A stretch of DNA of 32,651 bases, taken from the IMG/VR virus record IMGVR_UViG_3300009034_000145, positions 1 through 32,651 of that record. The stretch is one strand, 5' to 3'. Below, piece by piece: positions 23,052-31,283 of this stretch. Under the pieces are notes generated by a model, which was given only the letters and a program-made list of their open reading frames with translations, made no database searches and was not told where the DNA came from. Each line of letters starts with the position of its first letter. The stretch's first letter is position 1. The position numbers and the translations under genes were made by a program. The stretch is from a virus.

Positions 23052-24810
23052 GCACATCACCACCCTCTTCACATGTCTGACAATTCAACGTCTCGCAACT
23101 CACCTGATTAGCTGTCTCGCAATACTTCTCACATCCAGTCTGACATGCACATATATCACAATCAGTTTGACCAGCTGCAACTTCACAACTCACCTGACAT
23201 GTAGAGGTCTCACAAGCCGTTGGACAATCAACCAATAACTTAAACTCCGACCTAATCTCCTCAATATTTCCTCCCTTAGCCCATAATAATCTCAGATCAT
23301 ACCCTGCACTTGCAACTACATCACTTAAATCTGGCTCTTCCTTACCCAGAGACACAATAGTCCTGAATGACCTAAAATCATGCTTAACCTGCTTTACTCT
23401 CATCCTAAATAACTGAAAGCCATTCCAACACTTTATCACATCTCCAGGATTGATATTGAAATTCAACCTATTCACAGTAACCGTTACATACTTATGTTCA
23501 TCCTTATAATGATCCAACAATGCATTAGCTAGATTAGTTGCCTTTATAGAAGCCTGATTTGTCAAATCCATAATTGGTAAATTTCTCAATCCATGTCTTG
23601 CAATACTTGTACAATCCTTAACATCCGCAGCCACTCTTCCAGTCACAACAGCTATTCCATCAAACCATACATGTGATCCAGAGTTTTGATTATCCGTTGG
23701 CTTAACCGAAATTATTATATATTTCCAATCGCTCCAACTACAAGTCCCGTATGTACTGAAACTAGATAGGGGTAGATCAATAAGATGCCATGTATTGGAA
23801 GCCCCATTAAGGATATAATATTTATACTTGTAATCTGTATCCCATGTCTTAACAAAAAAGACGTCTATTGAATTTAATTCTGAACCTCCACCGTTATCAG
23901 GTAGGAAATCAGATCTAATCCAAAATCTTATCCTTTCGTGATTTGACAAATCCCTCGTTATAGGTTGTGATGCACTGCCTAGTACTCCTCCAGCTCGTTC
24001 ACCCTCGACTATAGGTCCATTGGTACATTGGACAGAATGTATCCCAACAATACTCGGATCATTTACCTGCTGTATACTTGTTGTTTGATCCCATATAGTC
24101 CACCAGTCTGTAATATCATTCTCCGTCCAAGCATCCCCATCTGAAGGTATAGGTTGGTTGATTGACCCATAAATCAATATTCTATTATAAATCTCCCTTG
24201 CACTTCTCTTATATGAATAATCAGTTAAATCATTCTTCTCCAACACGACCTTCGATGGTCTACTATATCGCGGGAAAAAATTCAGATCCTTATTCTCATC
24301 AACGTAGAAATCATACCCAAATTGTCCACTACTATCCTTTGCTAGTCTCGCAGCCATCTGTACTGCCTCGAATAACGTTTTGCCTCTGAGGAACCATCGT
24401 GATGCTGTTTCCGCTGAATTTATTACATTAGCATATGTCAAATTATCCTGATAGACATCAAGTAGCCTTTTAACAATCTCATGTGCTTTAAGTGTATCTA
24501 TCGAGATATAATCAATCTGCTTCCCCTGTAACAAGTACCCATAATCTCGTCCAGTAAATCTTATTTCATTAGGAGTAATTATCTTTTCCTCTATAACCCC
24601 TGCAGTGATCAAGGTCTCTATATTACCATTTACCTCATACAATTTAACATCAGTCATATTGAATATCTCTGCATACTCTCTCGTTCTTGGCAATGAGAAA
24701 GTAAAACTCCCCGATGCACTATTAATAGATCTTGTTACATCAAAATCCTCTACATAAGCAATTCTAGGACCCTTACCTCTCCATTCTAAATCTACCCTAT
24801 AATATGTCAT
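23041..24810 (-). CDS. Baseplate hub-like tail protein with inserted adhesin domain and Cys-rich tail
   Basis: A 589-residue protein directly after the tape measure. Residues 1-215 and about 400-500 resemble phage hub proteins of the gp27/XkdQ type (DVTRSINSASGSFTFSLP early, FNINPGDVIKCW and FRTIVSLGKEEPDL late). Residues about 221-390 are an inserted galactose-binding-like domain, also present in the last gene of the operon. The final 61 residues are Cys-rich with 12 Cys between 529 and 580. ATG 24810 overlaps the tape-measure stop as ATGA. Expected at the tail tip, forming the ring the tube ends on. The Cys-rich tail is odd for a tail hub and is treated separately. Confidence 0.72.
   Translation of the reverse strand: MTYYRVDLEWRGKGPRIAYVEDFDVTRSINSASGSFTFSLPRTREYAEIFNMTDVKLYEVNGNIETLITAGVIEEKIITPNEIRFTGRDYGYLLQGKQIDYISIDTLKAHEIVKRLLDVYQDNLTYANVINSAETASRWFLRGKTLFEAVQMAARLAKDSSGQFGYDFYVDENKDLNFFPRYSRPSKVVLEKNDLTDYSYKRSAREIYNRILIYGSINQPIPSDGDAWTENDITDWWTIWDQTTSIQQVNDPSIVGIHSVQCTNGPIVEGERAGGVLGSASQPITRDLSNHERIRFWIRSDFLPDNGGGSELNSIDVFFVKTWDTDYKYKYYILNGASNTWHLIDLPLSSFSTYGTCSWSDWKYIIISVKPTDNQNSGSHVWFDGIAVVTGRVAADVKDCTSIARHGLRNLPIMDLTNQASIKATNLANALLDHYKDEHKYVTVTVNRLNFNINPGDVIKCWNGFQLFRMRVKQVKHDFRSFRTIVSLGKEEPDLSDVVASAGYDLRLLWAKGGNIEEIRSEFKLLVDCPTACETSTCQVSCEVAAGQTDCDICACQTGCEKYCETANQVSCETLNCQTCEEGGDVHEY
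23044..23226 (-). other. Cys-rich, SCIFF-like C-terminal segment of the hub protein
   Basis: Codes for the last 61 residues of the hub: Cys at 529, 533, 538, 542, 551, 554, 556, 560, 564, 572, 577 and 580. The pattern repeats as A-C-E-T-S-T-C-Q-V-S-C-E, C-Q-T-G-C-E-K-Y-C-E-T-A and C-E-T-L-N-C-Q-T-C-E. It resembles SCIFF/ranthipeptide precursors (CxxCQxxCxxxC with Thr, Ser, Gln and Asn between), which are matured by SPASM radical SAM enzymes to thioethers. The rest of the protein has only three other Cys, so the enrichment is local. A metal-binding or disulfide knot is the alternative. Confidence 0.6.
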
Positions 24811-27158
24811 CTAAATGGCAACCCCTTAGTCCTTAGTTCCTCCGCAATGGCTGCAGCTATGTCACTCCCAGTTTTTCTTGGATCAGATACACTACCCTGT
24901 ACGGTAACATTAATTACCATTGAGGTACCCCTCGGCCATTCTGGGGAACCTCCTTCTTGTTGACCTGCTATCCATTCTGCTCCTGGTCCACCAACAGTCG
25001 TCAATCTACCTCCTGTTGCAACATCCACCTCTTCCATTTGTTTGGCCCAATCAACATCCCTACCTTGTAGTGCGGCCACCCAATCCATGGCAATTCTACC
25101 TGCTACTCCACCAACTAATGCTCCTGCTCCAGCTGCTCCAATAGCTAATGCTGCAGATGCTGCAGTACCCATTCCAGCTAATCCACCAACAGCTACTCCT
25201 AACTCAGCTTCTAATGCACCAGCAGTAACAACACCTGCTCCTCCTAAACTTCCACCCAATGCACCAAATGCAGCAGTTGCAGCTCCCATTAACGGAGCAG
25301 CTGCTCCAATAGTAGCCATAGCTGCACCAATAGCCTGTAATGCCATACCTAGTCCCAACAACAATGGAGTTAACTTAACTAATTCTGCTAACAATCTCCC
25401 GAATGCCTCTGCACCACCCATAGCAGTAACCATTTCCTGGAATGCTTCAGCTAATGATATAACAGCTGGTATGACACTTTCAATAAATGATGTAGCAAGA
25501 TCCTTTAGGAATTTCTGAAATTCAGGATCCTCTAATAATTCCTTTAAGTTCCCTATACCATCCTCAATAGCAGGCAACAACGCTGATCCAATCTCAACAG
25601 CTACCATATCAATTAAATTCATTAAATCCGCAATTCTATCATTAAACGTTCTCATCTGCATATTCGCAACATCTTCAGCAGTTCCACCAACATCTTCAAG
25701 TGAACCCCTGATATTCTCAAACTCTTTATCCCATGCTATTAGTATATTCAATACCCATTCAGACTGATTTCCAAACAGATCCTGTATAAGCAATTGCTTC
25801 TCCAGATCAGTACTATATCCCTGAACCCTCTCTCGGAGTTGATCTAAGATATAACTAAAATCTGCAAAGTTCCCAGAAGCATCATAGATTGATATACCCA
25901 TATCCCAACTTTTATCAATCAGTCTTGAAAAGAACTCATCTAACCTCCTTCCAGCAGTCGAAACATTCATTCCCTGTCTCTGTAACATAACCATCATAGC
26001 TATAACTTCTTCAGCTGTCAAACCAAACTTCATAGCTTTTTGTGAGGCATAAGCAAATCCTGTGCTGAGCTCACTCATCGATGCACCTGTTAGATAATTA
26101 GCCTTAGTCAATAGATCCGCAATATATGCAGCATCTGTCATCTCTAAATTAAACTGATGCATTGCATTCAATAAAATATTCGAAGCTTCTGCAGCCTCAA
26201 TAGTATTAGCCTTTGCAAACATCATCACTATATTTAGATACTCCAAACTCTCTGCAGTATCAATCCCTTGCATCTCTAATTGCAACGCAGCTTTAGCAGC
26301 ATCTCCTAACCTAATATTCCACTCATCAGCCAATTGTAAGATATTCTCACTTACCTGTCCAAATGCCTGATCAAGATTATCAGCATACCTACCACTCAAA
26401 TCCATCGCAATGTTAAGATTCATCATGGCTTGTTGGAAGTCAGCCGCTCTATCCACAATCTGCTTTATTACACCAATAATTATCCCAGAAATAGCAAGTA
26501 ACCTAAAACCCATACGCTCCATAGTCCTACCCAGATATGCAATCCTAAACCCAGCTTTCTCAACAGCTCTACCATAATCTTGTATTTTAGTCCGACCTTT
26601 TCGTAGTGCCTCCATATTTTCATCGCGTATTTTCTTTAACCTATATTCCTCTTTAATCTCTTCTTTTATTGACTCTGTCAACAATTGAGTTTGAACTCTC
26701 ATCTGCTCTATAAATTCTCCCCTAGCAGCCCTACCCAATTCTCTATATGCCCAAGCTAACTCATACGATGCTTTTGTTCCTGCCACCATTGTTGTCGATG
26801 CAGTACCCACATACTTATGAACATCTTCCTTTATAGAAGCAAGCGAATTAGCTATTTGTTCTCGCATCATCATAATTGCTTGACCTTGAGACTCCAATTG
26901 GGTCTTTACAGCCTGTGGAATTTGTACTGAGATAGTTGTACCTACTGCATCATAAAGTTTTATCATGCCTTCGACTTCGGTTTTTACCGTCTTAACAAAT
27001 TCTTTAAAGGAATCTCCCATAGCTTTCGTAGTATTCTTTACGCGAGTAGCAAGTTTTTTCATTTGCTTAATCATAGGGTCAACTACTGCACTTACATGCA
27101 ACCCTATTTTGGCTGTACTTTCCCACTCGCCTAATTCTTTTGGTGATAAACCTGGCAT
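24807..27158 (-). CDS. Tape measure protein
   Basis: A 783-residue protein. Coiled-coil rich N-terminus (1-190), then a TP901-1-type tape measure core (about 225-430; FQQAMMNLNIAMDLSG, NILLNAMHQFNL, GASMSELSTGFAYASQ, AGRRLDEFFSRLID). The Ala/Gly-rich hydrophobic region near 605-705 is as in tape measures that cross membranes. It follows the tail chaperone genes, precedes the hub, and starts with ATG immediately after the previous stop. By the usual rule of about 0.15 nm per residue it would give a tail of roughly 115 nm; that is an estimate only. Ends with a Val-rich segment (GTSMVINVTVQGSVSDPRK) like many siphovirus tape measures. Confidence 0.88.
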   Translation of the reverse strand: MPGLSPKELGEWESTAKIGLHVSAVVDPMIKQMKKLATRVKNTTKAMGDSFKEFVKTVKTEVEGMIKLYDAVGTTISVQIPQAVKTQLESQGQAIMMMREQIANSLASIKEDVHKYVGTASTTMVAGTKASYELAWAYRELGRAARGEFIEQMRVQTQLLTESIKEEIKEEYRLKKIRDENMEALRKGRTKIQDYGRAVEKAGFRIAYLGRTMERMGFRLLAISGIIIGVIKQIVDRAADFQQAMMNLNIAMDLSGRYADNLDQAFGQVSENILQLADEWNIRLGDAAKAALQLEMQGIDTAESLEYLNIVMMFAKANTIEAAEASNILLNAMHQFNLEMTDAAYIADLLTKANYLTGASMSELSTGFAYASQKAMKFGLTAEEVIAMMVMLQRQGMNVSTAGRRLDEFFSRLIDKSWDMGISIYDASGNFADFSYILDQLRERVQGYSTDLEKQLLIQDLFGNQSEWVLNILIAWDKEFENIRGSLEDVGGTAEDVANMQMRTFNDRIADLMNLIDMVAVEIGSALLPAIEDGIGNLKELLEDPEFQKFLKDLATSFIESVIPAVISLAEAFQEMVTAMGGAEAFGRLLAELVKLTPLLLGLGMALQAIGAAMATIGAAAPLMGAATAAFGALGGSLGGAGVVTAGALEAELGVAVGGLAGMGTAASAALAIGAAGAGALVGGVAGRIAMDWVAALQGRDVDWAKQMEEVDVATGGRLTTVGGPGAEWIAGQQEGGSPEWPRGTSMVINVTVQGSVSDPRKTGSDIAAAIAEELRTKGLPFR

Positions 27159-27404
27159 TTAATGCAACCCCAATATTGATTTATATGGTCTTAATTTCCT
27201 ACCTGTCTTAATAGATTCCCCTACTGTTTGTGCATACCCACCACCCTGTTGAGCGGTAACTCCCTTTGGTTTGACCTGTAATTGCCGTAGGATTTCTGCA
27301 TCTAATAAAAGACAAGAAGCCGGATCTTGTTTTGGATCCATACCTAAAATCTCACTTGGTCGTTGGCCTAGGCTTAGGCCCACCCGCCCCGCTAGGCTTG
27401 ACAC
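27159..27404 (-). CDS. Tail assembly chaperone extension (out-of-frame, GT-like)
   Basis: An 81-codon frame from GTG 27404, without a ribosome binding site, overlapping the end of the chaperone gene in the +1 (or -2) frame and ending at the tape measure start. A product from GTG would lack initiation signals, so it is most simply made as a fusion with the upstream chaperone by ribosomal frameshifting, as in many siphophages (G/GT arrangement). Contains GLSLGQRPSEILGMDPKQDP and Gln-rich QQGGGYAQ. The open frame reaches back to 27425, just after an in-frame TAA. Confidence 0.6.
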   Translation of the reverse strand: MSSLAGRVGLSLGQRPSEILGMDPKQDPASCLLLDAEILRQLQVKPKGVTAQQGGGYAQTVGESIKTGRKLRPYKSILGLH

Positions 27405-27425
27405 CGGGGCTTGTGCGAAACGACT
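27352..27425 (-). promoter_or_regulatory. Candidate programmed frameshift region
   Basis: The chaperone frame and its extension are both open here. On the - strand the region is GC-rich, in contrast to the surrounding AT-rich DNA: AGC-CCC-GGT at 27411-27403 allows a +1 slip of Pro-tRNA at CCC-G, and AGC-GGG-GCG-GGT-GGG at 27393-27379 is a G-run of the kind used for -2 slips. Inverted GGCCTAAGCCTAGGCC elements near 27363-27380 could add structure. The direction needed is +1 or -2, not the common -1. Confidence 0.45.
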
Positions 27426-27771
27426 TTAGTTTCTCCAAGTCAAGTTCGGTTAGTTTACTCCAACTCAATGTTTCGTTATTTATTGCAATGACATCCATCG
27501 GATCGACATCATTGAATGCTAACTCATCCTCTTTAGGATGTGCATTGTCTACTACTTTAGGATCCACAGAGCATGCACATACAACTAACTTCATTGCATT
27601 ATACTCTCTTTCACTAACCCCTGGTTGTTCTTTTGGCTTGTTTGATACGGCTAATGTAGACAATTGTATAAATACATCCATGGGTATTTTTCTTATGGTC
27701 CACATAGCTCCACTAGGTACTTCAAACTCCTTAAACCTACCCTTCTTATATTCAGCTGCCCTATTTGACAT
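27352..27771 (-). CDS. Tail assembly chaperone (G-like)
   Basis: A 139-residue protein starting at ATG 27771 with a strong GAGGAGGTGG upstream. It sits between the tail tube and tape measure genes, where tail assembly chaperones are always found. Mixed alpha/beta N-terminus (FKEFEVPSGAMWTIRKIPMD), central helices, and a C-terminus rich in Pro and Gly (TSPGVKPSGAGGPKPRPTTK) in an unusually GC-rich stretch. Its stop at 27352 lies 52 bases inside the overlapping frame, allowing a longer fusion. Confidence 0.7.
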   Translation of the reverse strand: MSNRAAEYKKGRFKEFEVPSGAMWTIRKIPMDVFIQLSTLAVSNKPKEQPGVSEREYNAMKLVVCACSVDPKVVDNAHPKEDELAFNDVDPMDVIAINNETLSWSKLTELDLEKLKSFRTSPGVKPSGAGGPKPRPTTK

Positions 27772-27806
27772 TTCAGTACCACCTCCTCTATGGTGGTGGT
27801 TTCAAC

Positions 27807-28784
27807 CTATTCCGGAATATCTGTCTCGTCGTTCCAAATATCTATCTCTATGATATCTGTCCCTGTAGGCCCAAGTACTGCTCTCCATTCAACTGGTTGG
27901 ACGATTCGATCTCTAGTTCTTAACGGTACGCCTGTCGCTGCGAATATAACTTTTGGAATGTTTATATCCATTTTATATGGAAAACCCACACCTGCATCAA
28001 CAGTTGATTCAAATGCCACTTGCATCTGATATGCCTCTAACGGCACAGTTGGTGTCAATGCATCAGTTGTTCCAAGAACTCTCTGATATTGAGTTGAATC
28101 ATCGAATGAAAAGTCCGCTGTACCACTTACAGTTCTATTCTGAGGATATAGTCCCTTCAAAAACCGACTACCTAGTCTTGTAACATCTGGAACTAGGTTA
28201 TTCTCTATAGTCAATCTAAATGCCTCTAAAGTTGTAATAGCACCAGCCTCAATTTCTGTTGTCCCAGCTTGATGGAACACAAATGGAGGTTGATCTCCAT
28301 ATGCTGGTGAAGTCCCAGTTGTAGTAGTTACAATTTCCTCTTTGTTACAAATCAGATCTGCAGTACCCTTTACGATATCATTCATCGCGGCTTCAATCGT
28401 CAGTCTATTCACACCAATTCCTATAAGTTTCCTCCACTGTATACTGTCATCACAAATCTCTGCCTTGAGACTTGGAACTGTATCCGCAGCACGTATCTCA
28501 TGCCTATACGCAGTCGTTGTACCTTCTATATTAGGTGTACTCTCTCCCAATACTGCCTTAAGCAATAATGGTATATCTAACGGATCCACTGGGAATGCAA
28601 TAGACCCACCTAGATCAAACCTTCCACCTACATGCATATGTACATCACGTGCTCTAGTTCCCTGTATATATATAGGATTCTGATTTGGCCGAATATCCTC
28701 ACTCTCTACGTTGATGAATTTTACCGGTGCAGTCCATGCTTCCGCAAAGGCTGCTTCTTCGTCAAATCCAATATATCTTGCCAT
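27807..28784 (-). CDS. Major tail tube protein
   Basis: A 325-residue beta-rich protein, ATG 28784 after GAGGTGAAATAA, following the terminator gene stop (TAAATG). It begins MARYIGFDEEAAFAEAW, a common start for tube proteins of the gpV-like fold that contact ring neighbours, then has two similar halves (FDLGGSIAFPVDPLDIPLLL near 55 and RTVSGTADFSFDDSTQYQRV near 215). Two tube folds in one chain would form a trimer-of-pseudohexamer ring, as in some siphoviruses; that is inference. Placed between tail terminator and chaperones, as expected. Confidence 0.75.
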   Translation of the reverse strand: MARYIGFDEEAAFAEAWTAPVKFINVESEDIRPNQNPIYIQGTRARDVHMHVGGRFDLGGSIAFPVDPLDIPLLLKAVLGESTPNIEGTTTAYRHEIRAADTVPSLKAEICDDSIQWRKLIGIGVNRLTIEAAMNDIVKGTADLICNKEEIVTTTTGTSPAYGDQPPFVFHQAGTTEIEAGAITTLEAFRLTIENNLVPDVTRLGSRFLKGLYPQNRTVSGTADFSFDDSTQYQRVLGTTDALTPTVPLEAYQMQVAFESTVDAGVGFPYKMDINIPKVIFAATGVPLRTRDRIVQPVEWRAVLGPTGTDIIEIDIWNDETDIPE

Positions 28785-29498
28785 TTATTTCACCTCTAAT
28801 CTAGCATGCATTTTTATAACATATCTCCACTCCAGACCTTCTGTACGTTCAAAATAACCCGGAGTGAGTTCGTCAATTTCAGTTGTCTGAACCGTTCCAT
28901 TTAATGAACGGTCAGCAACCAACACATCATAAACCTTAGCAATCAAGTCTGTAGATTCTCGTATTCCTAATTGCACGTCATTATTTTTACCATGTACTGC
29001 TATTCTAAATTTAGCAAATACAGTATCACCATAAATATTCCTAATCTCTATAGTTGTAGGACTTCCCATAACATATGCCGAAGGCCATTGTGTAATAGGT
29101 ACCTTCGGACTATAACTCACATACTTCAAATCCCCAGACACTACAAGAGGATCCAACTTACCCTTAATAGCCTCCAAGGCTTCTGTAAATCTCCCAAACA
29201 ACTTCCAGCTCTGAGTAATCGTCAATGTACTAGCCATATCCAATTGATGTCCACCATCAGCATTTGATGCTACATAATGACCATCAGTCGTTGCAAAAGC
29301 TGCAACACCAATTAGGGCTCCTAATATCTCAGTCCGATACGTAGTACCTGAAATAAACCTTAATACCCAAGACTTGCCATTGATCGAGAAAAGTACCTCA
29401 CCAGGTGAATTAGACACATCACATTGGATGACATAATACTCCTCAGTCCCACCCGATGTAGGAGTTACCGATTGATTACTAATCACTGGTACAGCCAT
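28785..29498 (-). CDS. Tail terminator-like protein with N-terminal Ig-like domain
   Basis: A 237-residue protein, ATG 29498 after AGGAAGTGATATA. Residues 1-85 look like an Ig-like sandwich with PVISNQSVTPTSGGTEEYYV and GEVLFSINGKSWVLRF; residues 95-237 resemble tail terminator (gpU-type) folds: a helix SWKLFGRFTEALEAIKG, then VFAKFRIAVHGKN, a helix, and the last strand RYVIKMHARLEV. It is placed between the gp10-like protein and the tube, where the terminator is expected. The Ig-like addition on a terminator is unusual. Confidence 0.6.
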   Translation of the reverse strand: MAVPVISNQSVTPTSGGTEEYYVIQCDVSNSPGEVLFSINGKSWVLRFISGTTYRTEILGALIGVAAFATTDGHYVASNADGGHQLDMASTLTITQSWKLFGRFTEALEAIKGKLDPLVVSGDLKYVSYSPKVPITQWPSAYVMGSPTTIEIRNIYGDTVFAKFRIAVHGKNNDVQLGIRESTDLIAKVYDVLVADRSLNGTVQTTEIDELTPGYFERTEGLEWRYVIKMHARLEVK

Positions 29499-29502
29499 TA
29501 TA

Positions 29503-30045
29503 TCACTTCCTAAACACAGACTCTATCAAATTTAATATCTCTTCTCTTGCTCTCTTCATCATAGCTTGTTTGGCTTTACCCATCCATTCATATTTCTTCT
29601 TAACCTGATGTGTTCCAAAATCTTCTCTTGGAACTTCCATTCTCTTCTTAACTGCAGGATAACCTTTCCTACCCTTCTTCCCCGGAGCAAGTTTTACCCA
29701 TTTCGTTATCGTAGGCTTTTTTAATCTCTTCCCAATCTTAGGTACGAACCTACCAGGTGTCTGTCTTGACCCACCATGAAGTACCCTTGCATATGGTGCA
29801 TCTGATGTAAGAAACACATTGTCGCCTTCTACCACATATCTTAGAGATTTGTGAAATCCTCCAGTCTTCCCGGATGGTACTACTTCCTTAGCCCTTGCGA
29901 CACCCGCCTGACCAATCCTTTCCAATATTTGTGGTATCTTTGCTCTCACACCTTCAAATCTTCTAGCTAATTCATTAAAGGTATACTTATAAGTTATCTC
30001 TACACCATCTTCAAATGTACGTCCTTTATCAGCCAAACTATCCAC
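29503..30045 (-). CDS. HK97 gp10-like head-tail joining protein
   Basis: A 180-residue protein. SGKTGGFHKSLRY...VFLTSDAPYARVLHGGSRQTPGRF near residues 58-99 is the HK97 gp10 signature (T-G-x-L-x-x-S and A-P-Y-A-x-x-x-x-x-G). The C-terminal half is very basic. The frame opens at GTG 30045, but TTG 30036 has GGAGTGGAT immediately upstream and is a likely alternative. It lies next to the connector gene with an eight-base overlap, as is typical for the neck region. Confidence 0.78.
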   Translation of the reverse strand: MDSLADKGRTFEDGVEITYKYTFNELARRFEGVRAKIPQILERIGQAGVARAKEVVPSGKTGGFHKSLRYVVEGDNVFLTSDAPYARVLHGGSRQTPGRFVPKIGKRLKKPTITKWVKLAPGKKGRKGYPAVKKRMEVPREDFGTHQVKKKYEWMGKAKQAMMKRAREEILNLIESVFRK

Positions 30046-30403
30046 TCCAATCTTTTAACTTCGAGACTGGAGATGCTGCAGCAGGAGTACCCTTCCAACG
30101 TGATTTGGAAATTGACTCTAGCGTCCGCTCAGCTTTATCTCTCAGTATTGCTATATGTGTTACTGCATTCTCTGGATAGGTACCCTGATCCCTCTCAACC
30201 ATGGTAATATAACTAGTATACGCCTCAAGAGTTGCCCAGTCCTTAATACAGGCCTCTAACAAATCTATTGGTGCATTACTATCAGCCTTTCTCTGTACAT
30301 ATGCAGCAGCACTCTTAATACCTTCCGAAATGGTATCATCCGGGATTTGCTCAATCCCTATATTATTAAGCCTATCCCGAATCATTTGTATTGTCACTGC
30401 CAT
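30038..30403 (-). CDS. Head-tail connector (gp6-like) protein
   Basis: A 121-residue, mostly helical protein, ATG 30403 after AAGGGATAGAC. MIRDRLNNIGIEQIPDDTISEGIKSA, then a helix with LLEACIKDWATLEAYTSYI, resembles gp6-type connectors that begin with a helical bundle and an I-P-D turn. Its place directly before the gp10-like gene supports this. No catalytic motif. Confidence 0.65.
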   Translation of the reverse strand: MAVTIQMIRDRLNNIGIEQIPDDTISEGIKSAAAYVQRKADSNAPIDLLEACIKDWATLEAYTSYITMVERDQGTYPENAVTHIAILRDKAERTLESISKSRWKGTPAAASPVSKLKDWSG

Positions 30404-30405
30404 GT

Positions 30406-30762
30406 CTATCCCTTCTGCCAGCCAACTAGGAACCCTAATCCTAATCCACCAAGTAGTGGTAATACTATCATAGCATTTACCATTGCTGCAAACGCATTAA
30501 TGATAAAGCTTGGATTAGCTGTCAGCCATCCTGAGGTTTTCCCAAAGATACTCCCAACTATGGCTCCTAAATCAAACCCAGCATAAAGCATTAGAGCTCC
30601 GGTTGCAATAAGTAATACCAACCCAATGGTCATAAAAGCCCTAACTAGTTTTCTCATCATAAAACCTGAGAAGAATCCCATACCTACACTTAGTATTGGA
30701 ATTCCCCATATCACTGGATTTGCTGCTATCCATCCTACAATTGACCCTATTATTTCTTGCAT
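30406..30762 (-). CDS. Membrane protein in virion operon (118 aa)
   Basis: Start ATG 30762 after GAGGTGAGTTAG. Three to four hydrophobic segments: IIGSIVGWIAANPVIWGIPI, SVGMGFFSGFMM, AFMTIGLVLLIATGALMLYA and INAFAAMVNAMIVLPLLGGL. Repeats of a W-x-x-A-N-P motif occur near residues 12-16 and 78-83 (WIAANP, WLTANP), hinting at an internal duplication. Lies between two virion gene sets. It could be a component of the particle, a holin, or a membrane anchor; nothing in the sequence decides. Confidence 0.6.
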   Translation of the reverse strand: MQEIIGSIVGWIAANPVIWGIPILSVGMGFFSGFMMRKLVRAFMTIGLVLLIATGALMLYAGFDLGAIVGSIFGKTSGWLTANPSFIINAFAAMVNAMIVLPLLGGLGLGFLVGWQKG

Positions 30763-30772
30763 CTAACTCACC

Positions 30773-31273
30773 TCATGGTTTCTTTTCTGGTGGTGGTGGA
30801 GGAGGAGCTCCTTTAGGTTGTTCTGGAACTATACCTTGCGCTCTTAATGCCATTTCTTCAAGTCTCTTGTATTTGGTTTCGAATTCCTCTTGCATCTTTG
30901 CTAATCTAACATCGTACTCAGACTTTGACATCCCAAATTTTCTCTCTTTTAGTTTCCATGCACCATAATCAACAACCATATGTGCTATTTCCTCAAAGAA
31001 ATATCCAGTACCAAAAGCAACTATTAATGCCCAATTCCAATAAAAGTCTGGGAATATAAACAATTGCCATGTTCGGGAGAGTATCTCTCCGCCAATAACA
31101 AACACACATACAAATATCCCAAAATACTTATAGTCAAAGTCCTTCAACGAACCCTTCTTCTTTTTAAACCAATATGGATAGGCCATCCTGAGTGTTTGTC
31201 CTAATAGTAATCCCAACATAATCATCCATGTAGTAAATGGTATTCTTGTCCACCAAAACGGATCTTGCATCAT
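30773..31273 (-). CDS. Membrane protein with coiled-coil and Pro tail (166 aa)
   Basis: ATG 31273 (or 31270) after GAGGTGATAT. Three hydrophobic segments (TTWMIMLGLLLGQTL; YFGIFVCVFVIGGEIL; WALIVAFGTGYFFEEIAHMV), then a charged helix (SEYDVRLAKMQEEFETKYKR) and a final run of six Pro with basic ends. The tail is likely cytoplasmic. The gene lies between two other membrane-protein genes, within the head-tail gene order. Function not recognised. Confidence 0.6.
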   Translation of the reverse strand: MMQDPFWWTRIPFTTWMIMLGLLLGQTLRMAYPYWFKKKKGSLKDFDYKYFGIFVCVFVIGGEILSRTWQLFIFPDFYWNWALIVAFGTGYFFEEIAHMVVDYGAWKLKERKFGMSKSEYDVRLAKMQEEFETKYKRLEEMALRAQGIVPEQPKGAPPPPPPEKKP

Positions 31274-31283
31274 ATATCACCTC

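Noticed and set aside
25042-25518. Long Ala/Pro/Asn-rich + strand frame opposite the tape measure
   Set aside because: It is the complement of the Ala/Gly-rich hydrophobic part of the tape measure; no ribosome binding site, and its composition is explained by the opposite strand.
27332-27853. 173-codon + strand frame opposite the chaperone genes
   Set aside because: Lies across two well-placed - strand genes and their ribosome binding site; no start signal and no recognisable motif.
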